Shown here: positions 37,062 to 47,057 of the stretch, piece by piece
Layout of the letters: each line of letters opens with the position of its first letter
Numbering within the stretch: the stretch's first letter is position 1
Assembly (NCBI GenBank): GCA_949317995.1
Contig: OX439051.1
Location: forward strand, 40,303,250 to 40,367,249
Direction of reading: 5' to 3'
Length of the DNA stretch: 64,000 bases
Source: Acholoe squamosa
Taxonomy: Eukaryota; Annelida; Polychaeta; Phyllodocida; Polynoidae
The notes under the pieces: generated by a model
The model's input: the letters and a program-made list of their open reading frames with translations, nothing else
The model's database searches: none
Told to the model about the DNA's origin: nothing
Position numbers and translations under genes: made by a program

Positions 37062-37063
<2 letters not shown>
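35357..37063. mobile_element. 1.7-kb TIR element with GTTACGTTCATC repeats
   Basis: GGGTGGGGCTCCAGAAAATG plus TCCA (35357-35380) is mirrored exactly at 37040-37063, a perfect 24-bp TIR. Both ends open into (AT)n, so it sits in, or generated, a TA-rich target. Inside, GTTACGTTCATC(A/G)GA occurs in direct orientation at 36071, 36091, 36261, 36284, 36301 and 36471, and once inverted at 36851-36867. No transposase frame is seen; short frames are not supported. It is a non-autonomous element, and the repeated word may be a protein-binding site. The superfamily is unassigned. Confidence 0.85.

Positions 37064-37120
<57 letters not shown>
37064..37120. repeat. (AT)n microsatellite
   Basis: About 28 AT dinucleotides follow directly after the right TIR of the 1.7-kb element. 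Confidence 0.98.
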
Positions 37121-37124
<4 letters not shown>

Positions 37125-38329
37125 CATGTGCCAGGCGTGTCATGTTATCCTTGAGCCACAAATTAACCCAATTCTACCCCACTCTCCTTGACAGTGTATT
37201 GCTCGCTGAGTTCTTCTTTAGGTTATCATACCCTCACTTAGGACCTACAGAAACAGCTCTGAGGGAGGCCAGGCTGCTAACCTAGTACAAGAAAAAAGAG
37301 GTTGAGTGTTTTGTGACCAATCTTTAACTATACTGGAAGGTTGGGTAATACTTGGCAAATCAAATCTAAAAGTTGGTAATGGACAACTTTTTCAGACCAG
37401 ATTTCTCCATACATAGATTTCATTTATTTGTGGAAAACCCTATTGCTGTTCTAATTATCTTCTGAAATGACAGATATATAACATAGCTATTTAACTAACA
37501 TATTATTGGCCTTGACAAACTGACAATTAAGCCCATGCATCTCTGATATATTCAGTTCCAGCAAACCACATACATTTGCTGACTAAGGGACAGTATGGAC
37601 TATTCGGTATTCATATTGTTTTGTGCATTTGTGTGTGTTGGGGGGGGGGGTTATATTCATGGAGGACCTCTTCAACGGTATTGAATGCCCAGGGGACAAT
37701 GCCTATGCTACTGCAAATAGCATAAGGTAAGCATTTACAATTATTTTTGGCAAACCAAGAATAACTTGACTCAGGGGTAAATGAAGGTGGGTTGAATACT
37801 TAGTATAAAGCTTACACTTATCATTTGAAATAAACTAATCCTCCTCAAAAATCAGTCAGGCTAAGACAAGTCAGGAACTTTGACTAAGAGTAAGTCACAT
37901 TTGACTGAGAGAAAGTTTTGACAAGGTTATGTTCGAAAGTTATGACTTTTCAACTAATATTTGACTGACATTTTGAACGTCATTTTTTTTTTGAGTAGGC
38001 TGCCTCACTAGTACGAGTGACAGTAATATCAAACAGTGAAATTGTAGGCCTCTGAAATCAAGGGATAGCCTGCTGAAATAAGCAGGTTTTATACCTCAAT
38101 GTGGCAGGGAATCATACCTGGGTCTAAAATACCATTTCAAATATAACACATTCAGGTGTAGAAACTTTGCAATGAGTCATGATGTGCAATATGATGTTAC
38201 ACTACCATTATCAACAATTACTGGTATTACACGTGCATTATTGACAAAGGCAGAGGACAAAGGTGGAAGACGCACTGTGTATACACACATTTTGGCTGCT
38301 GTCTTTTCTTAAAGAATCTGTTTTGAGAT

Positions 38330-38510
38330 TACCTGCAGCATCCAACTGGGAACTGTGGATTCTAAAATCAAGTACACCTACCCTTCTTCCATCCCAGATG
38401 ATCCGGTGTGTATTCGTATATACTGAGAGGCTCACATTGAAATAAGTGATGCTGGTTTTTACTATTTCAATTGATAATTCAGAAGGCCAACTCATGAGTA
38501 ACATGAACAA
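38330..38510 (-). pseudogene. CUB-like second-half exon (unit Z)
   Basis: The minus-strand frame reads LLMSWPSELSIEIVKTSITY then FNVSLSVYTNTHRIIWDG, and further SSQLDAAG followed by a splice-donor-like GCAG|GTAATC at about 38330. The P-S-x-x-x-I-E-I...D-G layout fits the second half of a CUB domain; the first half would be the upstream minus-strand exon at 39392-39517, about 0.9 kb away. The Cys expected before the D-G is missing here. The assignment rests on motif spacing only. Confidence 0.4.
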
Positions 38511-38651
38511 TCATGACACAAATGGTTTGTGTTCTATAGACCCATGCAGCAGGAAAGGGTGACATTTTCATGAATAAAGTTCTGTTTAGGTTCATTCTAT
38601 TGGAATATTTATAACTTTGCTTACAGTGATATATATATGCGCGCAAATACA

Positions 38652-38652
38652 G

Positions 38653-38714
<62 letters not shown>
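38652..38714. repeat. (AT)n microsatellite
   Basis: About 31 AT dinucleotides, preceded by a short ATATATATGCGCGC tract. Confidence 0.98.
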
Positions 38715-38717
<3 letters not shown>

Positions 38718-39391
38718 ACCAATTTACATGAGACGATTCATGAGACAATTGTCTTTCAAATGATGTATATTACATGGTAGGTCTGTCAATGACTATTTTA
38801 GTTCTCATTAGGTTAACCCTAGAAAAGTCCGAAAACTTTATCAACAAGTTCTCTGAAAACTTGCCCTTTCTTGCCACATTGATCTATAGATGTAAATGAT
38901 AAGTCAGACTTTTGGAGCTTTTTATATGTGAAAATATATTGGAAGAATAATGTTAGAAAAAGGAGCCAACATAGGGTAAGGAAAGCAATGCAATCCATGT
39001 TGTAAAAAGCAAACATAATGGATGTAACATTTGTCCCTTTTGCTGATCACAATGGCCTTTCTTAAAGAAAAGCCAGTAGCCATTGGCAATCAGGAAATAG
39101 GACAATATCCCACACCGCCAACTTGTAATGACGCATCAACATTTGTAAGTATGAATATCTGTACAGATTTATTCAGATCTAATGATTTCAGCATGATAAA
39201 GAAAGGTATTGAACACTGCAATTTTAAATTTGGCATTAAATGTATATATATCGTATGTTAGACAAGCCATGACAGTATGTTTTATCATTACTAGATACCG
39301 AACCAATTGTACAAAGACTGAAGTTTGTTTCCCTTGCAGCTCTATAGAAGAGGGGGGCAGAAGGATGGCTATAAGGGGCTTATATGGGTCA

Positions 39392-39517
39392 GGGCAGACC
39401 AGCTGTCTTATACCACTCCTGTCTGTCCTGAGCACGCACTCCTGAAGGATAATTTGTTGAAATCAATAGTACTGATCCTGAACCCACTACGCTCTTCTGG
39501 ATTGATTCACCACTTAC
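39392..39517 (-). pseudogene. CUB-like first-half exon (unit Z, first)
   Basis: The minus-strand frame reads SGESIQKSVVGSGSVLLIST then NYPSGVRAQDRQEWYKTAGLP and a stop. G-S-G-x-V-L-L-I-S-T-N-Y-P matches the start of a CUB domain (G-x-I-x-S-P-N-Y-P), with E-W in place of C-x-W. Copies at 19.2, 22.0, 29.1 and 45.1 kb show the same core, so it was once a repeated exon. The stop and the missing Cys suggest decay. Confidence 0.45.
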
Positions 39518-40633
39518 CCCTGATGCCTATTCTACGGTCAGTCTTCAATTTCCCCCTGAATGCCACACATCCTGCTTTGCTTACTCAGACTGCCTACCAG
39601 TACCCTCCTATACATACTGGGGGGCATCAGTACCTATATGGGAGCAGAACCGTCTTCTTTGAACCAATATTCAATATCATCTTCAGTCTCCCTAGATTTA
39701 CCCTTGTCCTTTTGTACCATTATACCTATGAATGGGTGTGAGATAATATGTTAATGATTAAGTAAAAGGAATTAGGAAAGAACTGCTATAAAATGAGGAT
39801 TAAGAAATGGCATTCATTGCTTCAAAAGCCAGCAAACCAATGTATCTTGTTTTATTGTAATTTGTGTGGATACACCTTTAATCTAAACAAGTTTTCTAAA
39901 GCACAACGATCCAAGTTGGTAATTTGTTTCACCTAAATTTAGGATAAGAACGACTTTAAGTACCAGGTTTATAAAATTAAAGCTTTTGATTTTATCATTC
40001 TATCTCATTTTAAGCAGTTTCAATCCCAAGTAATGCTAAGTTATTGTTGCATCAGCATATTTACTTTAGCATGTGAGAGATTTACATAAAACTTACCAAG
40101 CAAATGAGACATTTTCTAAAATATAATCCTGATTCTCGTCATGCTCAGTGGAGTGTCACCCACCATGCCCGTCATTAACTCCCTGCTTTGAAAAAGCTGA
40201 TGACAAAATAGGGTTCATTACATTCAAGAAAACTAGATGCAAAGTGAGTGAGTAATGGTTGGTAAAAGCCATAGTGTTGGTTCTTTCATGTCCTATTTCC
40301 TCTAGTTCCAGACCATAATTGATGGGTAGTAAACAGACATTTAGAATATAGACAGGGGCTCACAGGAATCGCCCTAAACTGAGAGTTTCTTCATCAGCTA
40401 GCATCAAAACAATACGGGGATTACCCTCTGATATCATGTTATAGGGCCCGCTCAGCAAAATCTAACTAACATCAGAGTAGATGTGGCCAGAGTTGACTGT
40501 GGCAGGTTTTGTGAACAGAGAGCAAACCGGGTGTAGGCACAGTATGTTTAGCAGCAAGTTGGACTACACAGTCTCCTTGAGTTCCATTATTATCCCGGAG
40601 AATACCATTGCAGGCTGGCATCTCTTAGAACTA

Positions 40634-41508
40634 CACTGCAAAAATGGTGTTTAGATTTTAACCATGTTTAGGTCTAAACATATAGGTCAGTTAGGTGTCT
40701 CATCAATTACACATTTAGGAAATAAACACTTTTATTCTAACTACATAAACATTTCTGCTGAACATGTTTAGATGTTTAGAGTTTAAACAGCTGAATAATA
40801 GGTGTTTAGATTTAAACATCAATATGTTTAGATGCTTAGATGTCAAATCCACACAAGGTAGCAGCAATACCTTTGAATGGACACAAGTATAATCAATTGT
40901 TGTGACAAATGTCCCCAAATCCCATGCTTATTGTTGTTTCTTTTTTATTGAATGTCATGAGAATGGGAACAGCAATAGAAAATTGACTAGATTCTCCTTA
41001 CACCAGCATCATTGCCATAAAATAGTCAATATGCTCCATGACTTACACCTGTTTCATGTTATTTTGGAATGGATAAAGCAATGTCCTTGCTGCCAAGCTG
41101 CTGTACTTTCTGAAGTCTCTCATAGTGTGTACATACATGTGTATATGTGTAGCTGTGGCTGACATATTTGGAGACTTTGACATGTAGATAAATACCTGCT
41201 GATGTCCCCCCCCCAGTAAATGAGAAAGCAAACAAAAGATATTCCTTTATTCTTTTCAATGCATACATGTCTGCAAATTCTAACCTAACAAATCACATAG
41301 ACATCTAAACACAAAATTCATAAACATCTAAACACAAAATTTCATAGGTATCTAAACACAAATTCTAAACTTAAACACCTACATTTCTAAATACCTGAGC
41401 TAAGCACATTGTTTGGCTAAACATGTTTAGGAAACTAATGTGATTACAAAAACGTTGCAAGAATATGTTTAGAATTGTGTTTAGGATCTAAACACCACTT
41501 TTGCAGTG
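40634..41508. mobile_element. CACTGC-ended TIR element, copy 2 (non-autonomous)
   Basis: Same family as 22344-23242: left end CACTGCAAAAATGGTGTTTA, right end inverted CACTGCAAAAGTGGTGTTTA, TA on each side. The paralogous empty site in unit Y (about 31862-31890) reads CTCTTAGTACTGGCAACCAT, supporting a two-base target duplication at AC-TA. It carries the same dense TGTTTAG/CTAAACA words. The parallel open frames in the two copies reflect DNA-level similarity, not a gene. Confidence 0.92.
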
Positions 41509-44500
41509 TAGCACTCATGTCAACTATTAATCACCTTTGATGCTCTAAAAACTACCTCTCAAATAAGAAACCAATAATAATAATAGATAAAGCTAAGTAC
41601 TGCTCAGCTGGCCAATCAGACAAATAACATGCATCAAAAAAAGAACAATTGTAAGCAGGCAGAAAGGGTAACCTGTAATAAGGCCTATGGGTACCCTTTC
41701 TCATTGGCTGCTCAGACATCCTCAACTTATTACAACACAAGAACCCCCAGGAGAGCTAGGGGTTAGACTCTACAAACTTGGTCCAGACTCCTCTCATAAT
41801 TGCTACAAAAACTGCCCTCCTGCTTACAGACTTATGGGCTATATATCATAGAGACAATTGGTTGTTCACATTGAGGTTGGTTAGTAATTATCCTGTGTAA
41901 TATCAGTGTTCCAGTAGAGCCTGTATATCAGTCATTAAGGAATACCTACACTGGTCACATGACCAGTAGGACTGGTGTCTATACAGCATCCTTATATTAA
42001 GCACGAAAGGGAAATATCTCATCAAGTTCTCCATCTGTTTCTTTTTTCTAGTGCAGGGAAACAGTCAATCAGATAGTGAATGAAATGGAATGAATTATCA
42101 GTAAATAAGTTTTAGATCTAAAGAGGTCCCACTCTACATGATGATCGACATAGCCATATTTGAAAGGCTAGAGGTCTCAGTGAGGGAAATCCCACAGAAA
42201 ACCGGAAGTCATATACGATTGTCATCAGAAGTGAATAATGCTGGAGCACTGAATGGTCCATAAATCAGTCATAAACACTGGGAATAATCTGAAAACAGGT
42301 GTGCATGCTGCTGAATGTCTATTGAAATGAAACATATGACATCAGAGTAATTTATTGTGTGTTTGCACATTTTATGTGTGGCTGATTTAGGTTTGGTAAA
42401 ATCTACTGGTGATATAGTGTAAAAGCCTGTGAAATGGAGGTGAGTTTACATTTTTGACCCAAGCTCAAAATTTTCCTGGTCAATCCACATTATAACCAGG
42501 ATTTATTTATGTAGCAAGAATGTCTCTAACTCATCAGCAACAAATTTCTGAAAATGAACATGTTCGAGTAGTAGTAATTGCGCATCTTCGTACATTAAAG
42601 TATAGTGCGGAAGCAATTCCTTCTATGAGACCTAGAGGCATGTTGGTCCCACTATGCTGTCACTAGGTGAGCGCCAGGGATGTTGGCTAAGCATTGGGAC
42701 ATGGGCACGACAGTGCCAAACATACCAAGTCTTTTTTTCTTAGCTCTAAACTATTTTCGCAGAGAATCTAGTACAGTTGGAATGATACAGGCAATTCAGT
42801 CAAAACCAGCCAAATTTTGGAATGAACTACAATATATCAAAAGACTTAATGGCTCATATGAAACCATTGATGTGAAGTATGGTGTGTCACATACATATGG
42901 CATATTTTAGACAAATCAAATTTTCCTAAATGACTCACACTGTGACTGTTTAAAAGATGACTATTTCTAATAGTAACTGCCCTGGTGTATATTTATTTCC
43001 AATGTTTCCAATTTAGCCCATGGACTTATCCTCTTCTATAAAAGCACAAATGACACACAGGACAATAAAAAATATTTCATATATTCCATGTTTTGGCAGA
43101 TTATTAACCACAAGGGAAAGGTTTAATGTTTTAAGTTGTTAATATGGCGTTGAAATGTTAAATATTGTTTCCTCTTTACAGTACATTGGGTGGTATCTGA
43201 TGGTATTTCTTTCTCTCTCTTTCAAATTATCAGTCCCAACACTCTTCCTAAAACATGGCACACTTTTCTTTCCAATTGATTTCCTGATGCAAGTTTTAAT
43301 GTCTGTGAATTCTTGCTGTATCAAGATGAATGCTTCGCTAACAAACCTCCTTTGAACAGCAAGCTTCATCAACAATTCCCATGTCTACCTTGTTTACCTT
43401 CCATCCAAGATTAGTCCATTCCTACCCCGCCCTACTTGGTTCTATCTTGCTCAGTGAACAGTTCATTAGGTTGACATACCTTCACTCAGGGCAAATGCAA
43501 ATAGGGATGGGCAAGACTAACTATAAGCACAGGAATGGTTCTTATAAGTTACCTAACATAATACGATGAAATAGAAAACCACTCCCTTATCTTTGGTGAA
43601 TCAACAATGATTTTCCATGGAACATTATTTTTTGGAATACCAGTAATGTACATTCAGGAATGATATTCTACTAAGAATTCTTTCCATTATGATTTCTGAT
43701 TTCTGAAGGAGTGCAGAGAAACACTCTACTGTTCTAAGATTATGTTACCTGATATAGAAAATATTAGATAGCAAGATGGTAAGGGATAGAAATAAGAGTA
43801 CTCAATCACTTTTATTTATTTCTATAATACACATTCTTTCCACCAAAAAAAGGCAGGGCATCATTTTGGACACATAGCCTATTTCCCACATCAATAAGAG
43901 GGACTTCAGTATCCCAAATTCACATTACAACATCATATTGAGGTTCCTATACAATGGAGGGGCATGTCACCAGTTCCCTAGTCCACTGCATATTAACTTA
44001 CCACCCCTGTCCAACCCTGGTCTGAATTCCACAAAGACCATCCTCCATATTTCAATCAAAGACAGGGACCAGTTGTGTGAACTCATCTCTCTAGCCGTCA
44101 ATAGTTAGAGTGGTTATCGATTTTTGGATGTTTAATACCAGCCTCCATTCACAGCCTCTATACCACAGTCAGAGCCACAGGGAACCTACCCATACTGACT
44201 GGCCAGTAGTACAGGTTTTTTTTTTGTTACAACGTTTATCAGTGTTTATTTGTGATAGAAACATCTTGCACATCTTGAAATTCATCACCTCCTTCGGCAT
44301 TTCACCTTACTACCCCTTCTCCTTTCAAACACCTTATGCTGCTGTCACCAGCATGCTCCAGGAACATGATAACTGTGCAAAAGGCTGAATTAACATACAT
44401 AGCAAGGACATAACCACAGAAGAAAATAATGGTGTTTCATACCTGTGTCCCAAATGATCTATTCAAAAATTAATCATTGTCATGTACATAGAATAGTAAC

Positions 44501-45084
44501 ATCACAATAACTCATGACAGCAGGGCAACTTGAAGACCTGATGACTGTATTTGGTTTCGATTCACATTTATTAACCATGGAGGGTATTGTTAACAGTTGG
44601 CAGATGAACATGTCAATTTTAATTGAAGTATATCCTAGGATGCCTTATTGCAAATACATTGTATCACCCTTATGGGGACTTAAATATCAAATATTTTCTG
44701 CCTTTATAGAAATTTAGAATCTATTGGTGTTGATCAGATACAAAATGGAAAATACTGCCTCAACATATTATTACAACATGAATGTTCCCCAGTTTTCTAT
44801 TGATCAGTTGAGATGTCAAATTGTCAATGCCAGGAGGATGAGGCCTCCCACAGATTGAGGTGACTATCTACTTTGAGTGTAAAAAGAAAACAATCATATT
44901 GGATGGCACATTTGTCTCATTCATGATCTTATTCCATAGTTCTATTTGGATGGCAATTGGCTTCCTTTAAGTATTCAATCCTGTATTTGGCACCATACAC
45001 TTTTTGCATTTATACATGCCAGTAGTGGGAAGATGATCACATTCCTCTACAGATCTATAGAAAAAGAATGATCGCAGAAGGGCC

Positions 45085-45213
45085 TCTATAGGCCTGCCCT
45101 GGCTCCCATGCCACTTACACCCATCTCTAGCATTCATTTCTAAAGGATAATCTGTTAGAATCAATGATACTGCTCCTGAACCCAGTACTTTACTAGATTG
45201 GATCACCACAGAT
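45085..45213 (-). pseudogene. CUB-like first-half exon (unit Z, second)
   Basis: The minus-strand frame MVIQSSKVLGSGAVSLILTD continues YPLEMNARDGCKWHGSQGRP. Here the Cys-x-Trp after the N/D-Y-P core is retained, which is the strongest single clue for a CUB fold. The frame runs on about 45 residues without further domain signals. It lies just upstream, in plus coordinates, of the LINE insertion. Confidence 0.45.
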
Positions 45214-45467
45214 AATTACCTGATGCCCATTCATTGCTAAGTCTTTAATACCCCTTGCATTCTTTGTATCCTGTGACTGTGCTCTGGAACGTTTGGTCCA
45301 CCAGCTATCCTTCCTCTGCCGACTTGCCTTACTGGCTGTACATGTCAATTTGTGCTAAGTATTTTATCTATAGAATTTTCAAGGAAAATCCAGCATGATT
45401 ACTAAAACCACCCTAAAACATTACTATTTTAGTATGCGATGAGATTTGGTTCAAACCCTTTGTATAG

Positions 45468-46025
45468 AAAAGATGTTATGTTGAGCAAGCTTTTCAAGCC
45501 ACAAAAGCCAGACTACATGACAGGAAAGATGTAGAGGAGTTGATAATGAACACGACATGTCCATACGTAGTGATGGAACTTGGTAAACAGGTCCAAACAG
45601 GGGTCGATTGGTCTAGAAACGCCGAAGGGATTATGTCTTGTATCAATAAGGCCAAGTTCAGTATACCGGTATGTCGGGATGCACTTCAGAAGACAGATGG
45701 TCACCTGTACGAGGCCTCCTTTCATCCCGTGTGGTCTAGTGGATATCATCTAGGACAAGCCAGGCATTGCTACCAAGGAAACTTGAAAGCCAAGAATTTG
45801 TTAGGAAATATCCTAGAAAGAATCAGATCTGAACAACGCGCAACTTATGACAGACTGGGTCACTGGGATAACACAGACAAGAATGAGGATTATGATGAGA
45901 ATATCTCCGAGAATGCTGAGTATGGTGATGAAGAAAATCTTGAGGAAGAGGGATCACTTGATGAACATGACCTAGAGGATGAAGGGAATAGCACTGAAAA
46001 CAGTCTACTTGCCACTCCAGTCTAG
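45468..46025 (+). CDS. NADAR-domain protein, N-terminally truncated, with acidic tail
   Basis: From 45468 (after a TAG at 45465) the frame reads VEQAFQATKA, EELIMNTTCPYVVMELGKQV, DWSRNAEGIMSCINKAKF, YEASFHPVWSSGYH and NLLGNILERIRSE. These correspond in order to the S-V-E-H-x-Y-Q-x-x-K-A, A-x-x-x-G, W-x-x-x-x-x-x-V-M-x-x-x-x-x-x-K-F, E-A/H-x-x-D-x-x-W and N-x-L-G-x-x-L-M-x-x-R blocks of NADAR (DUF1768/YbiA-like) proteins. The family cleaves N-glycosidic bonds, including of riboflavin-pathway intermediates, and ADP-ribose-guanine adducts. The N-terminal strand block is missing, and the W-G-x-G of active enzymes is W-S-S-G here, so activity is doubtful. A tail of about 50 residues very rich in Glu/Asp follows. 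The first ATG is at 45540, inside the domain. Confidence 0.8.
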   Translation, partial: KRCYVEQAFQATKARLHDRKDVEELIMNTTCPYVVMELGKQVQTGVDWSRNAEGIMSCINKAKFSIPVCRDALQKTDGHLYEASFHPVWSSGYHLGQARHCYQGNLKAKNLLGNILERIRSEQRATYDRLGHWDNTDKNEDYDENISENAEYGDEENLEEEGSLDEHDLEDEGNSTENSLLATPV

Positions 46026-46460
46026 GCCTTACCAACAGAGACCGAATGACCTTTAGTTGAAAACCTCATAGAACCCAGGCGCGTCCAAAGCAATTAAGAC
46101 GCCGTTGACTTAGCATTGTGTTTGTTCTATTTTTGGCGCTGTAGACAGCAATGGTTTAGCTGACTAGGTCAATGCTATTATTATATATCAGCTGTTTCTC
46201 CCATATACTAGAACCTAGGGGGGGGACTTTCTCTTTTCTTTCTCAGACCCTACAATTTTAACTAGCATGGGTGGCCCAAGTAGCCGTATACCCAAGCTAA
46301 GAGGGTGGGATTGGGTATTTTCTTTTTGTAATTTTTATATCTCATATTTTTTTCGGTTATCTATTGTATCATATCTTTCATGTACTATTTTTATTTGTTT
46401 AGACACATCTTGCACAACTGATCAATCTATTTCTCCTAATTCACTTGACATGTTTTGTAA
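46026..46460 (+). other. LINE inter-ORF region
   Basis: This non-coding linker lies between the NADAR frame and the endonuclease. It contains a G-run and pyrimidine tracts near 46220-46250. A 72-codon frame from 46267 starts MGGPSS and is rich in aromatic residues, but shows no domain. It ends at 46485, overlapping the endonuclease frame by a few codons in another phase, so it may be the leader of ORF2 separated by a frameshift. Confidence 0.5.
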
Positions 46461-47057
46461 GCGCTCCCAAGGAGTTGTATCATAGTTAATCTACCAAACT
46501 TTAAGAAAGGTTTTTCTGTAGTACATCTTAACGCTAGAAGTATAAGAAACAAAATAGCGAACATAAAAGCGGAATTAAGCAATATAAATATAGATATTGT
46601 ACTGTTTTCTGAAACTTGGTTAAATGACACAGATGACAGTTCACTATATACTTTTCCAAGATATAATCTATTTCGCCACGATAGAATAAGTATATTCAGG
46701 GGAGGGGGCTTATGTGCATATGTCGATGAGAGGATTACATGCTCAATTGCCAAATTTCAAGATCTCAACAGATGTAATGCTAATATAGAGGTCCAATGGC
46801 TGTATTCTGCGAAGGATACTGCAAAACGTTCCATAATTTGTAATGTATACAGACCGCCCAATGGCTCGATACAGGACTTTTGTGATACTTTTAAAGCCTT
46901 ATTCCTTCAAATAGACAAGATTAATGATTATGATATGTTCATTATAGGAGATTTCAATGTTAATACTTTGCAAAACTCCAATGAGAAAAACTTATTATAT
47001 GAAACCATGGACCAATACCATCTCAGGCAGATAGTCAAAGATGTCACCACGACCTGA
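46461..47057 (+). CDS. LINE apurinic-type endonuclease (EN) frame
   Basis: This is an open frame of about 198 codons with no ATG before the domain. Motifs in order: VVHLNARSIRN (Asn of the active site, near 46530), LFSETW (catalytic Glu, 46608), ICNVYRPP, and GDFNVN (Asp/Asn pair, 46947). The final S-D-H block is in the +1 frame, at the start of the downstream ORF. The frame ends at a TGA (47055-47057). APE-type endonucleases nick the target DNA to prime reverse transcription. All visible catalytic positions are retained; the break is only the frame change. Confidence 0.9.
   Translation, partial: ALPRSCIIVNLPNFKKGFSVVHLNARSIRNKIANIKAELSNINIDIVLFSETWLNDTDDSSLYTFPRYNLFRHDRISIFRGGGLCAYVDERITCSIAKFQDLNRCNANIEVQWLYSAKDTAKRSIICNVYRPPNGSIQDFCDTFKALFLQIDKINDYDMFIIGDFNVNTLQNSNEKNLLYETMDQYHLRQIVKDVTTT

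Larger units (their letters stand above)
37785..45446. repeat. Segmental duplication unit Z
   Basis: This unit is colinear with unit Y over long stretches and with unit X at both ends. It carries the second CACTGC element and an (AT)n tract, and ends where the LINE at 45.45 kb begins. It holds the best-preserved CUB-like exons, all on the minus strand. No intact gene is seen. Confidence 0.8.
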
